64,000 nucleotides of DNA. Origin: Deltaproteobacteria bacterium (GTDB taxonomy: Bacteria; UBA10199; JADFYH01). Shown here one piece after another: positions 23,933 to 33,100 of the stretch. The stretch lies in assembly GCA_015233135.1 (NCBI GenBank), contig JADFYH010000001.1, positions 91,930 through 155,929 on the forward strand. The letters are read 5' to 3'. A program made the translations under genes and the position numbers. Within the stretch, counting starts at the first letter, position 1, and the number at the start of each line of letters is the position of its first letter. The notes under the pieces were generated by a model, which was not told the origin of the DNA, did not search any database, and saw only the letters and a program-made list of their open reading frames with translations.

Positions 23933-24128
23933 TTCATGCTCCTTTTCCAGAAGTTGTTAATCTTGCCGTTGCTTGTTAATGCATGCTTGATGCCAAAAAC
24001 AACAATTAATTTTCTTTAGACTTTATAAGGAGTTAATAATTTTGGATTTGCATTCTTGTTTTGAATGAATTTCATTTTTAATCATATGCCTACTTTTTTA
24101 ACACCGTAATAAACAATCCTTCTTTACG

Positions 24129-24163
24129 AAAAAAAAACCCCCCGATAAATCGGGGGGTTTTCA
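24129..24163 (-). terminator. Rho-independent terminator of the second porin gene
   Basis: A perfect CCCCCCGAT-tta-ATCGGGGGG-type hairpin followed on the minus strand by nine T. It stands between the stop at 24187 and the promoter region of the next porin gene. Confidence 0.92.
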
Positions 24164-24186
24164 AAAGCCACGCTTAAACTTCTCAA

Positions 24187-25398
24187 TTAGAAGTTATAGG
24201 CAAATTCAGCGGCGAAACCATTGTTATATCCTTTAGGAGCGCCACCTGTATAGCGTTGCAAATCTAAACGATATTCCAATTTCATCTTTGCACCATCGGT
24301 GATTTGGTAGCCTGCACCTAAGGCAAAATCATGATAGGTAGAATGAACGTTTGTGGTATAGAGGCCTTGTCTGTCGTTCAAGAAATCGTAACGAAGGTAG
24401 GCATTCCAGGTTTCGTTGAAACTGTAACCTAACAGTAAGTTACCACCAAAGGCCTTCGCATTAGGATTTCCAGGGACACCGATTAGGGGAAGACCCGCGG
24501 CACCCAAATAAGCACCACCCAAGTTATCCTGTCTATAGATAGCTTCACCAGCAATCAAGAAGGCATCGGTCACGTGAACCGAGAAATCCAAATCAGCGAT
24601 ATGCGTGAAATGCTTCTTTAGACTTACAGGAACTGCTGCACCGGTCACAAGATGAGCCGCCGCACCTTCAGGACCTGCTGCATAAGAAAGACCAAAGGTG
24701 CTTTCTTTCCCTTTTTCACCCCAGGTAAAACCAATACGGGTACCAAAAGAAGGAATGGTGGTATCCATGGCAATGGTATCAAACAGATTGTTCACCACAT
24801 ACAAATGCCAATCGATATTATCATTGAATGCGTAATAAATTTTAGCACCGGTTGTATTGTGGGGACGAATGAAATTGAAGATGTTACTGTAAGAAAGTGC
24901 GGTATTGTCGTTACGATCCACCGATTCAGTTCCGATGGGGGTATTGAAACGTCCCACCAGGAATTCCACGCCATTCCCTAGGGGAATATTCGCGGTCACA
25001 TAGGCCTGCTCTATCACACTGTGATAGGAACCTGAAGCAGCACGACCGAAGTCCAAATCGGCACGGGCACGGATGTTTTCACCGAAGGTCTTGTTCAGAT
25101 CGAGTTCAACTTGATCGAGGTAGAAATTGAAGGTGTCTCTCTTAGGGGTATCTGCACCTCTAAAATCACCTAATTGTCCCCCACCAACTCCACCGGAGGT
25201 GTCTGCATCATTAACGGTATTGATCATGCCAAATGCACCACCACCACCAATATTTGCAGAGTCATGCTGCCAACCCATAACCACATCGACATTTCCACTG
25301 AGCTCTAAGCCCCCAGCGGAACTTTTATCTTTAGCCTGTAATGAACCAGCTGTCAGAGCAACAGCGGCTGCCACGGCTAATAAGCCTATTTTTTTCAT
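24187..25398 (-). CDS. Outer-membrane beta-barrel porin (BBP2/OmpL-like), paralogue 2
   Basis: A 403-residue paralogue of the preceding porin. It has a signal peptide (MKKIGLLAVAAAVALTAGSLQA), LELSGNVDVVMGWQHD, the shared DTFNFYLDQVELDLNKT, VEFLVGRFNTPIGTESVDRN and the same C-terminus (AEFAYNF). The differences are concentrated in glycine-rich stretches (about 48-75) and in loops, as expected for surface-exposed parts. A strong AGGAGAGG ribosome site, a plausible TTGACA promoter and a strong terminator flank it. Function: general or specific diffusion; substrate not deducible. Confidence 0.87.
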   Translation of the reverse strand: MKKIGLLAVAAAVALTAGSLQAKDKSSAGGLELSGNVDVVMGWQHDSANIGGGGAFGMINTVNDADTSGGVGGGQLGDFRGADTPKRDTFNFYLDQVELDLNKTFGENIRARADLDFGRAASGSYHSVIEQAYVTANIPLGNGVEFLVGRFNTPIGTESVDRNDNTALSYSNIFNFIRPHNTTGAKIYYAFNDNIDWHLYVVNNLFDTIAMDTTIPSFGTRIGFTWGEKGKESTFGLSYAAGPEGAAAHLVTGAAVPVSLKKHFTHIADLDFSVHVTDAFLIAGEAIYRQDNLGGAYLGAAGLPLIGVPGNPNAKAFGGNLLLGYSFNETWNAYLRYDFLNDRQGLYTTNVHSTYHDFALGAGYQITDGAKMKLEYRLDLQRYTGGAPKGYNNGFAAEFAYNF

Positions 25399-25531
25399 GG
25401 CTTCCTCTCCTTTTTATTTTAGTTTCTATTTTTAGAACAGTTTTACAAACACTGGCTCTCACCAGTTCTATAAAATTAAAATTTTTTATTAATAAAGAAA
25501 TAACCCCATTAACGGAATGCTAAGTGCAAAA

Positions 25532-25560
25532 TAGTTAAGAGATTATAAAAGATGTGTCAA
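25532..25560 (-). promoter_or_regulatory. Sigma-70-type promoter of porin 2
   Basis: On the minus strand TTGACA (25560-25555), 17 bases, TAACTA (25537-25532). A perfect TATAAT also occurs, but only 8 bases from the TTGACA, too close to pair with it. Confidence 0.5.
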
Positions 25561-25733
25561 GAAATTAATCTCTGTTAAATTTCACTCGTTCCGTTATGCG
25601 ATTTTACTCGCTACGTTACTTACCCACACGAAACCAACTGGCTACCGTTTATCGCTAAGCTTGTCCGACCTGTCAAGCAGATAATGCGCCGCGTTAGCCT
25701 TGGAAAAAATATGCAAGGGTTCGAAACTGTTCC

Positions 25734-25762
25734 TTGGCCTTTTTAAATTTAATCGTTATAAT
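25734..25762 (+). promoter_or_regulatory. Sigma-70-type promoter of the response regulator
   Basis: TTGGCC (25734-25739), 17 bases, TATAAT (25757-25762), 46 bases before the ATG at 25809. A GAGGGA ribosome site sits 9-14 bases before the start. Confidence 0.55.
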
Positions 25763-25808
25763 TTTTGCCTACCTTAATTTCGTATTTTTTTATCGAGGGA
25801 TAAAATAA

Positions 25809-26207
25809 ATGGAAAAAAACGCAAAACACTCCGTCCTGGTGGTGGATGATGATCCGCAGATTTTCAAGATTGTTTCACGAATTCTTAATCCCAATCGCTA
25901 CGAGGTAGAAAAGGCGCAGGATGGCGAGGAAGCCCTTAAAAAAATCAGCAAATATAAACCCGTATTATTGTTACTCGATTTAATGATGCCCGGGATGAGT
26001 GGGATAGAAGTCTGCCAAAAAATAAAGGGCAGCCCTGGGTCCAAGGAAATCATGATTTTAGTTTTAACGGCAAAAGATGGACAAATAGACAGAAGACGTT
26101 GTTTCGAAAGTGGAGCAGATGATTTTTTAGTGAAACCTTTTCACATCGATTCGCTGGCCCGGAAAATTGAATATATGATTGGGAAGAAGGGGTTTGCGTT
26201 GAATTGA
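25809..26207 (+). CDS. Single-domain response regulator
   Basis: A 132-residue receiver domain only, like CheY or Spo0F. The acidic pair is Asp13/Asp14 (VVDDDPQ), the phospho-acceptor Asp57 (LLLLDLMMPGMSG), Thr87 (VLTAKD) and Lys109 (DFLVKPF). No output domain and no neighbouring histidine kinase exist in the window, so it acts as a phospho-relay partner or protein-binding switch for a kinase elsewhere. It is the only gene on the plus strand between 17 and 52 kb and has its own promoter. Confidence 0.93.
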   Translation: MEKNAKHSVLVVDDDPQIFKIVSRILNPNRYEVEKAQDGEEALKKISKYKPVLLLLDLMMPGMSGIEVCQKIKGSPGSKEIMILVLTAKDGQIDRRRCFESGADDFLVKPFHIDSLARKIEYMIGKKGFALN

Positions 26208-26231
26208 GGACAACAGAAAGACAGGACTCAA

Positions 26232-26708
26232 TCATTTCACTTCCAAAATCAAATCCACTTCTACCGTGGCTCCCAGAGGCAGGTCGGTGACACCCACGCT
26301 GACTCGGCTATGCTTGCCCAGGTCTCCAAAAATTTCTCCCAACAAGTCACTGGCGCCATCCATCACCTTGGCTTGATCACTAAAACCCGGGAAACTGTTT
26401 ACATAACCGGTCAAACGGACGACGCGTGTAATTTTATCTAAAGAGCCCATTTCCCATTTCGCCACCGCCAGCGCATTCGCCAAGGCCTGTTTCGCTGCAC
26501 GCTTGCCGTTGTCGAGATTCACTTCTTTGCCCAGGCGCCCTTTGAAGGCCAGTTGCGGGCCCACCTTTGGGAGTTGACCACTAATGAACAGCAGATTGCC
26601 TGTTCGAACACAGGGGACATAGTTCCCCTCCGAAGGAGTGGGTTCAAACAAAGAAACCTTGAGGAGTTTCAGTTTTTCTTCGGGGGATGTTTTTTTTTGA
26701 AGATCCAT
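26232..26708 (-). CDS. RidA family protein
   Basis: A 158-residue member of the RidA/YjgF family, which hydrolyses reactive enamine/imine intermediates from amino-acid metabolism. Seen: YVPCVRTGNLLFISGQLPKV, a Lys-Arg-Ala-Ala-Lys helix (GKRAAKQALANALAVAK), VVRLTGYVNSFPGFSDQAKV and the terminal strand RVSVGVTDLPLGATVEVDLI. It is about 25 residues longer than the standard RidA and belongs to the longer subgroup. The Arg usually binding the carboxylate is R-V in the terminal motif (S-R-V-S-V). It lies two bases after a methyltransferase-like gene, with which it is probably co-transcribed. Confidence 0.88.
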   Translation of the reverse strand: MDLQKKTSPEEKLKLLKVSLFEPTPSEGNYVPCVRTGNLLFISGQLPKVGPQLAFKGRLGKEVNLDNGKRAAKQALANALAVAKWEMGSLDKITRVVRLTGYVNSFPGFSDQAKVMDGASDLLGEIFGDLGKHSRVSVGVTDLPLGATVEVDLILEVK

Positions 26709-26710
26709 AA

Positions 26711-27469
26711 TTACTTTTTTTGCCGCTTTAAGCGGGCTACTTTAAAAAATAGCAGTGCGGGAAGGCCTTTGATGGATTTAAATTCCTCTTCTGAAAGAGC
26801 ACGCAGCTTCACTTTGAGGGAATCTTCCACCAGCACTTCGCGAATCTCCTCCACGTAAAGCTGATTCTTTTTGAGCTCCATAAAATAACGGTCAAAGCGA
26901 TGGGCAAAACGAACGCTGGGATTGGAGAGATATTCCCAAAAGGGATGCATGAAGGAAATCACCGCACGCCCATTGTCTTTCAGCAGTCTTGAAATCTCCG
27001 AACACCAGGGGATAAAATCGTTCTTTTTAAGCCCCGAGCTGAGGAAGAGCACAAAATCGATATTTTCATTTTTGAAGGGAAGCTTGCAGAGATTCACTCT
27101 CAATTTATCGATCTGAAGATTTTTAGGGACCTTGGCCTCTGAGGCGGAAAACTCGTTTTCGAGTTCAAGGATCTCGGTGGCTCCTTTTTGGGACAGCAAA
27201 TCGAAGACCTTCTCTTCGCCCCATTGATAATAGATTATTTTTTTGGAGGACAAGGCCGGAAGCAGGGAAGACAGGTCTTTTAATTCACAAAGAGAAAGGA
27301 CTTTCTTGAGTTTATAGTCCGGAATTGAAAAGGATTCACTCGTACTGCGGCCATTTTTATGGGCAGACGCAGGGGAAGCCCCCGTCTTTTTCAGAAAAGG
27401 CCTGGCAATTCCCTCCACCACCTTGCCCATCCCCTGCATCGATTTTTTAAGAATTTCTTGCATAGACAT
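26711..27469 (-). CDS. Class I SAM methyltransferase-like protein
   Basis: A 252-residue protein. A basic, helical N-terminus (about 1-45) is followed by a Rossmann-like region: KIIYYQWGEEKVFDLLSQKG, ATEILELENEFS, then KLRVNLCKLPFKNENIDFVL (strand 4 with the acidic-D-F-V-L motif) and SEISRLLKDNGRAVISFMHP, which is the typical G-R-x-x-I-S-x-x-H-P strand 5 of methyltransferase_11-type proteins. The glycine-rich SAM loop (E/D-x-G-x-G-x-G) is not clearly present, so SAM binding may be lost. Substrate unknown. It lies between a BamA-like gene and ridA. Confidence 0.55.
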   Translation of the reverse strand: MSMQEILKKSMQGMGKVVEGIARPFLKKTGASPASAHKNGRSTSESFSIPDYKLKKVLSLCELKDLSSLLPALSSKKIIYYQWGEEKVFDLLSQKGATEILELENEFSASEAKVPKNLQIDKLRVNLCKLPFKNENIDFVLFLSSGLKKNDFIPWCSEISRLLKDNGRAVISFMHPFWEYLSNPSVRFAHRFDRYFMELKKNQLYVEEIREVLVEDSLKVKLRALSEEEFKSIKGLPALLFFKVARLKRQKK

Positions 27470-27490
27470 AATCCTAAAATTTTATCGTGT

Positions 27491-30184
27491 TTAAAAGAAA
27501 TAGCCAAAGGTAAAGTGCAGCCTCCCCTTACTTTCTTCCGGTCTTCTATCCAAAATAAAGCCATAATCGAGGCGTATAGGACCCACCGGGGTGACGTAAC
27601 GGAGCCCCGCTCCAGCGCTATGTCTTAAAGTATCCAGACCCAACTCCCCCCAGGAATTGATATCAAAGCCCGAATCGGCAAAACCCACCACTTGAAAACC
27701 TTTATAAAGACGGAACTGCAGTTCAAGATTATGCACCAGGGCCAATTTTCCGCCTCCGGGGTTGATCTGATCCTGGCCAAAGCCTCGGATTGTGTCGTCT
27801 CCCCCCAGAAAGAATAATTCCTGGGCGGGAACCCGGCCTGAGGAGCTGAGGGGGATGATATTATCCACACGCAACACATTGGCAAAAGTTAATTTTGCAA
27901 AGGGAGACCACCAATAACCAAAGCGGCTGCCCCACTTTAAAAAATGGGTGACGCCATCATTCAATTGGGTTCCATAGTCGAATTTGCCCACCGTATAGAA
28001 ACCCGAATGGGGATCTCCAAAATTATCCCGCTTGTCGTAACTCACCGAGACACCTAATTTTCCCGTTGTGTTGGTCCCACTTCCAGGGGGAAGCAGGGAA
28101 AAATCGGTTTTGGCTTCATTGAATTCCGTTAAGGCAAATTCATATTTAAAAATTAAGCTGAGTTTGCGGGTAAGATCCCTCAAAAAAGCCAGAGAGGTCC
28201 CTACCTGACGGTCTTCCAGTGAGGCCCGATTTTCATATTGCGCAAAAACATTAGCAAACTGTTGCCAATCCGATCCTAAAAAACGGGGGTCGGTATAGGC
28301 AATCTCGCCACGGTTAAAAAGCAGCCCGCCCGTCAATTTAAAATCGAGGTGTTTGGCACGCCCCAATAAATTGAGTTCGCTATAAACCAATTTGGCCTTG
28401 AAGCTGGTGTCGGTATCGTAGGTAAAACCCAAATCCAGAATTTTATTTTTTCTCTCTTCGACCCTCACCACCAGATGAACTTTTTCCTCTTTTCCTTTTA
28501 GGCCCAGGGTTTCCAGACTGAGGGAATCAAAAATACCCAGTCGGCGAAGTCGAATCTGGCTATCCAGGATCTGCTGGGGCCTGAAAGGATCTCCTTCTTT
28601 TAATTTCAAGGCTTGAAGGATGCTTTTGGATTTTGTTCGATTATTTCCAACGAGCAAAATTTGACCCATTTCAGCTTTTTTCCCCTCGTTGATTTTATAT
28701 CGGATTTTGACCTTGCCGGAATCCAGCTTATCAAATTCAGTCTTCACCTCGGCGTAAGGATAGCCTTGATCCGCATAGTGCACGAGGAGGGCGCGCACAT
28801 CTTCTTCCAACAAGGTGGGAGAAAAAGGTTTATTTTCCTGAACCCGCAAAAAGCCTTTCACTTTTTCCAGCTTCAGACTTTTCAGGCCCTCAAATTCCAA
28901 AGATTCTACGGGATAAATTTTTCTTTCCTTCAGCTCTACATTTAAAAGAAATTTATCCTGGGTGGCATTCAGCTCCTTTTTCCAATCTTCCACCTTCGTT
29001 TCCAAATAACCCTGGGTCTCATAAAACTTCTCGATATTTTCCAGGTCCTGCTTGAATAATTCCTCCAGAAAAACCCCCGAGTCGCCCAGGGATTCTTCTT
29101 TCGTGAGCATTTGTTTTTTGAGTGTCTTATCGGAAAAATGCTCGTTGCCTTCAAAATCAATTTTTTTAATGAGATGCTTGGGGCCTTCCTCGATTTTAAA
29201 AACGAGGAGGCTATGGAGAGGGCTGAGTTCCTTTTTTGTGTATGTCACCTGGGTCTCATCGTAGCCCAGACTTCGATAATGGGCCAAAAGCAGGGCCTTG
29301 GAATGTTCGAGTTCAAATTCGTCTGTGTCTCCACTTTGAGTCACCGAGACAATTTTTTGCAGTTTTCTACTTTGCTGATGCGCATTGCCTTCGAATAAAA
29401 CCTCTACCCTTTTTCCTTCCTTGATTTGCAGGGTCAAATCGACGGTGCGGCGCTCTTTATCAAACTCGGTCTTGGAAAGTTTGACTCGCACTCGGGGATA
29501 GCCCGCATCTTTGTAAAGTTTTACGATAGAATCGATGTCGCTTTTAATTTTTCGGGGTTTAAAGTCAAAAAATCGGCTGATTTTATTTTTGATTCTTCCC
29601 GGATGAAAGACCGTATTTCCTTCCAGATTTACTTCCCTGACGCGAAAACCCCGTCCTTTTTCGATCACCACTTTAAGCGTGATGGAACGGTCATTGTCGT
29701 TGGGGTATTGCTGAATATAAACGATGGTGTTTTGAAAGCCCTCTTTTTCGTAGAAACCGATCAGACGATCGATTTGTTCCGGAATTTTTTCCTCTTCAAA
29801 CACATCGCCCGGAGACATGAAAACAGCGCGCCGCACCCGTTTTTCAAGCAGGGGATAATTTCCGGCGATGGCCACCTCTTTAATAATGTAGGCGTCTTCC
29901 AACTGGTAAGTCAGCTCGACTTCGTTGCCTTCATGACGGACTAAAACCTCGACATTTTTAAAGACCCCCCATTTGCGTAAATCAAAAATGGAATTGTCCA
30001 TTTTTTCACGGTCAAACGTGTCCCCTACCTTAAGGCGAATAATCGACAAGATATCCTTTCTTCTCTGGGGCAGACTGTTTTGGATTTCAATGGAACGGAT
30101 GCGCTCCAACTCTCCTCCAGGAAGGGCTCGGGGAGAGAAGGAAAGGAGCAGGGTGGATAGAATGAAAAAATGTCGGAGCTTCAT
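27491..30184 (-). CDS. BamA/TamA-family outer-membrane assembly protein with seven POTRA domains
   Basis: An 897-residue Omp85 protein: signal peptide (about 1-22), then seven POTRA-like repeats judged by the recurring pattern ...V..I...GN......, starting about residues 28, 99, 180, 260, 338, 425 and 505, and a C-terminal 16-strand barrel (about 585-897). The barrel carries the lid-lock motif as TIRGFG (in FFLGGDDTIRGFGQDQINPG) and ends LHFTFGYFF. TamA has three POTRAs and most BamA five, so seven is unusual. It overlaps the tamB stop by one base (TAATG), so it is most likely the TamA-role partner of that TamB. Confidence 0.88.
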   Translation of the reverse strand: MKLRHFFILSTLLLSFSPRALPGGELERIRSIEIQNSLPQRRKDILSIIRLKVGDTFDREKMDNSIFDLRKWGVFKNVEVLVRHEGNEVELTYQLEDAYIIKEVAIAGNYPLLEKRVRRAVFMSPGDVFEEEKIPEQIDRLIGFYEKEGFQNTIVYIQQYPNDNDRSITLKVVIEKGRGFRVREVNLEGNTVFHPGRIKNKISRFFDFKPRKIKSDIDSIVKLYKDAGYPRVRVKLSKTEFDKERRTVDLTLQIKEGKRVEVLFEGNAHQQSRKLQKIVSVTQSGDTDEFELEHSKALLLAHYRSLGYDETQVTYTKKELSPLHSLLVFKIEEGPKHLIKKIDFEGNEHFSDKTLKKQMLTKEESLGDSGVFLEELFKQDLENIEKFYETQGYLETKVEDWKKELNATQDKFLLNVELKERKIYPVESLEFEGLKSLKLEKVKGFLRVQENKPFSPTLLEEDVRALLVHYADQGYPYAEVKTEFDKLDSGKVKIRYKINEGKKAEMGQILLVGNNRTKSKSILQALKLKEGDPFRPQQILDSQIRLRRLGIFDSLSLETLGLKGKEEKVHLVVRVEERKNKILDLGFTYDTDTSFKAKLVYSELNLLGRAKHLDFKLTGGLLFNRGEIAYTDPRFLGSDWQQFANVFAQYENRASLEDRQVGTSLAFLRDLTRKLSLIFKYEFALTEFNEAKTDFSLLPPGSGTNTTGKLGVSVSYDKRDNFGDPHSGFYTVGKFDYGTQLNDGVTHFLKWGSRFGYWWSPFAKLTFANVLRVDNIIPLSSSGRVPAQELFFLGGDDTIRGFGQDQINPGGGKLALVHNLELQFRLYKGFQVVGFADSGFDINSWGELGLDTLRHSAGAGLRYVTPVGPIRLDYGFILDRRPEESKGRLHFTFGYFF

Positions 30185-33100
30185 TAATAACTCTTAAAAC
30201 GCAAAGTCAATTCCAGTCGATAACGCCCATTCGTGCTTCGAGAACCCTTTAAAAGAAGGTTATCAAACAAAAGATATTCTGCTTGTACACTTTTCACCGA
30301 TTCTTCCAAAGAAAGATCGGTTTTAAATTCCAGGGAAAGTCTATCGGTGACTCTTTTGCCTACCACTAGCGAAGTTAAACTTTGGGCTTCGGGATCCGAG
30401 GCCTCCAGCCGGAATACATCCAGGCTGGTATAAGAACCCACCGGGCCCTCCAGAACCGAGGTCAGCTGGTTGGCGAGCACCGAGCTTGCCAAGTTTGCCC
30501 CTGAAATGCTGCGTTTGTCTTCGGGCAAATTCCCGGTAAAAATCAAGGCCAGGATTTCTCGTTTTTCCAAAGGAGGATCCGAGGTGAAGGAAAGCTGAAG
30601 ATTATCGGTATATCCTGTAATGCGGGCATTCACCCGAATATCTTGACTGGGCCGTTCGAATAATTTTTCGGCGACAATCTCGACATAAGGATCACTTTTG
30701 CGCACGTCCCGAAAATCAATCACCCCTTTGGCATTCTCAAAATTGAGCTTAAAATAATGGAAGCTCCCATCCAGAATTTCAAGGGCCCCTTGATAGGCAG
30801 GATTCATCGGAGTGCCGGTGACATGCAAATCGCTTTTGAGATAAAGTTCCGCAATATTATTTTTGATGGCCAGCTCGCCGGGCGATTTTATTTTGAGATC
30901 CAATTTCAAGTTGGAAATCGGGGAAGGCTTGGAAGGTTCACTGACCGTGCTGGGTTTTAAAATATAGTCTTTGATGTCGAAATTTTTGATATAACGACCT
31001 TCAGTAATATCCAGATTTCCGGCCAAAAGCAGATTGTCCTGGTTTCCTGTCAGACCCAGTTTTCCGGATAAAATAATTTTATAGACCCCCGGCTCACTGA
31101 CTGCAATTTCCCGGGCCTCAATGTTTACATCCGATTTTTGGATTTTAAAATCCTGGTGCCAGACCTGTCCCGAAACCAGAAGATCGCCTTCTAACACCGA
31201 CCCTTTGAGCTTTTCAAAGCGCAGCAAATCTTTTTCAAAGATCACTTTTCCTTCTAAATTTTCAATCGGGTTCCCTAAAACACGCGGAGCAAGCAGTGCA
31301 TTTTGAAACTGCAGACTGCCTAACACAGCGGGCTGCTTCTTGTTCCCGGTGATTTTCAAATCGACTTGGGCAAGGCCAGCAGCCTCTCTCACCAGGGTTT
31401 TAAATTGCGAAAGAATGGCCAGATCTACACTCCCCTTGAGCGAGAGATCCAGAGGCCCATCGCTCTTAAAAGATCCGCCTAGCACAAGATTGCCCTGTTT
31501 AAAATTAAGCACGGCATCGTCAAAATGAAAGGCAGATTGGGAATAGCTGATTTTTATAGGCCGAGTCTGTTCCAAACTCTCATCTCCGAGTTTAAGGCTG
31601 AATCGATCTACTTTGGATTGCATTTTGGAGGCCAGAAAGTTTCCAATCACCAGGTTCATCTCCAGCGATCCGCTTAAGTCTCCTTCCAGGGGATTGAAAT
31701 CGAGCGCTGAAACCAGCGGTGCCAGGTCGCACTTTTTACAGTCTACCCTGGCCGTAAAAATATTTTTGCGTTCGTAAAAATATTCACCCTCTCCATGCAT
31801 GCCTGGCAGGGGATTGGTTTTGAAGTGAAATCCCTTGGGATCGAAGTTAAAAACAGTATCCTTTGCCAAGGTCATCTTCTGATAGGTGGGAGGATGGATA
31901 CTCATCGTCGGGATGGAAAACACGCCGCTGTTCAAATCGCCTTCCATTTCGGTAGCGCCCAAACGAAACTGGTAAAAGAAAAAATCATCGATACTGGCCT
32001 TCGCTTTTCCCAGATTTTTTTGATGATCGACCTCCAAATCAAAAATGCCGGTAATTTTTCCCTTTATCTCCGGATTCTCGAGGAGTTGCCTTGCCTCCAG
32101 ATTGGCAAAACTACTTTTCAGATTCGTGTGGCGTTTCTCCTCAAAAATAAAGGGCGCCTGGATGTTGACTTGAGTCTTGTACAGAGCTTCAGCGGGCGAA
32201 TTTCCCACATAGCCCAGGGTTCCGTCTACAATCTGAAATTTCCCCTCGTTTTGCCCGAATCTTAAAAATTTATAGCCCGTCTCTTTGGCCTTGGCGCTAA
32301 ACACAAAGTCGGGACGTTTGAGCGAACCGGTCACCGTTCCATTAAAATCGACATAACCATAGATTTCCAAATCAGAAAGCATGGCAATAAAAGTACGCAA
32401 ATCGAAACCCGTGCCACTAATAGGAACAGAGATTTCCATCTTCCTAAAATCGATACTGCCTTTGTTGGTAAAGATATTCGTTTTTTCGGTAGACACCTTT
32501 AATTGGGCAAGATCCAGTTTCCCTTTGACCAAAGGTCCTTTGACCAGAATATCCAGATTTGGATTTTCTTTATTATAAAGATTGTCTTTCGCCTGCAGCT
32601 GCAGTTCGACGTAGCCTTCCATTTCCTTGGGGAGAAAACCCGTGAGATCAAAATCGAGCTTGGCCTGAAGCTTCTCGTAACTGCCCGCCACCCGCTTGCC
32701 CAGGCCAGGAATATCATTGGGGCTGATCCAGCCTTTAGTCTTCAGACTGCCCTTGGCCTGTTGTTCGATGGGGGCCAAGGCCACATTGAGCAAAAAAGCA
32801 GTCTCTCCGATTTTAAGCTCAAAATTCTCGACGCTGATCTTTTCATCTTCCAACTTGGCCTCCGTCGCCAGATCGGAAAACTGCCATTTGCCCAGTTGGG
32901 CGCCACGAATCTTCAGTTGCCCTTTGGCCTCCTGAAAAAGCAGCACCTTTTTTAGGGTGCTGGAAAAGGAAAAACTGCCGTCATAACTCATTTCACTCAC
33001 CGACAGAGGTTTGGAAAAAAGTTCTCCCTGGATGTTGTGAAGGCTGAGCAAGAGTTGATCGCCCTTTAAAAGAGCAGGGACATACTGGAGTTCTGCCCTT

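Larger units (their letters stand above)
25399..25808. other. Divergent intergenic region between porin 2 and the response regulator
   Basis: Four hundred and ten bases without a gene. It holds the porin promoter (25532-25560), a small hairpin ACTGG-ctctca-CCAGT in the porin leader (25451-25466), a pair of similar 17-mers near 25578-25615, a 60-bp imperfect palindrome (25640-25699) and the response-regulator promoter (25734-25762). The long porin leader of about 130 bases may carry regulation. Confidence 0.5.

Noticed and set aside
25549-25560. TTGACA with TATAAT as the porin 2 promoter
   Set aside because: The spacing is only 8 bases; the TAACTA at 17 bases fits better.
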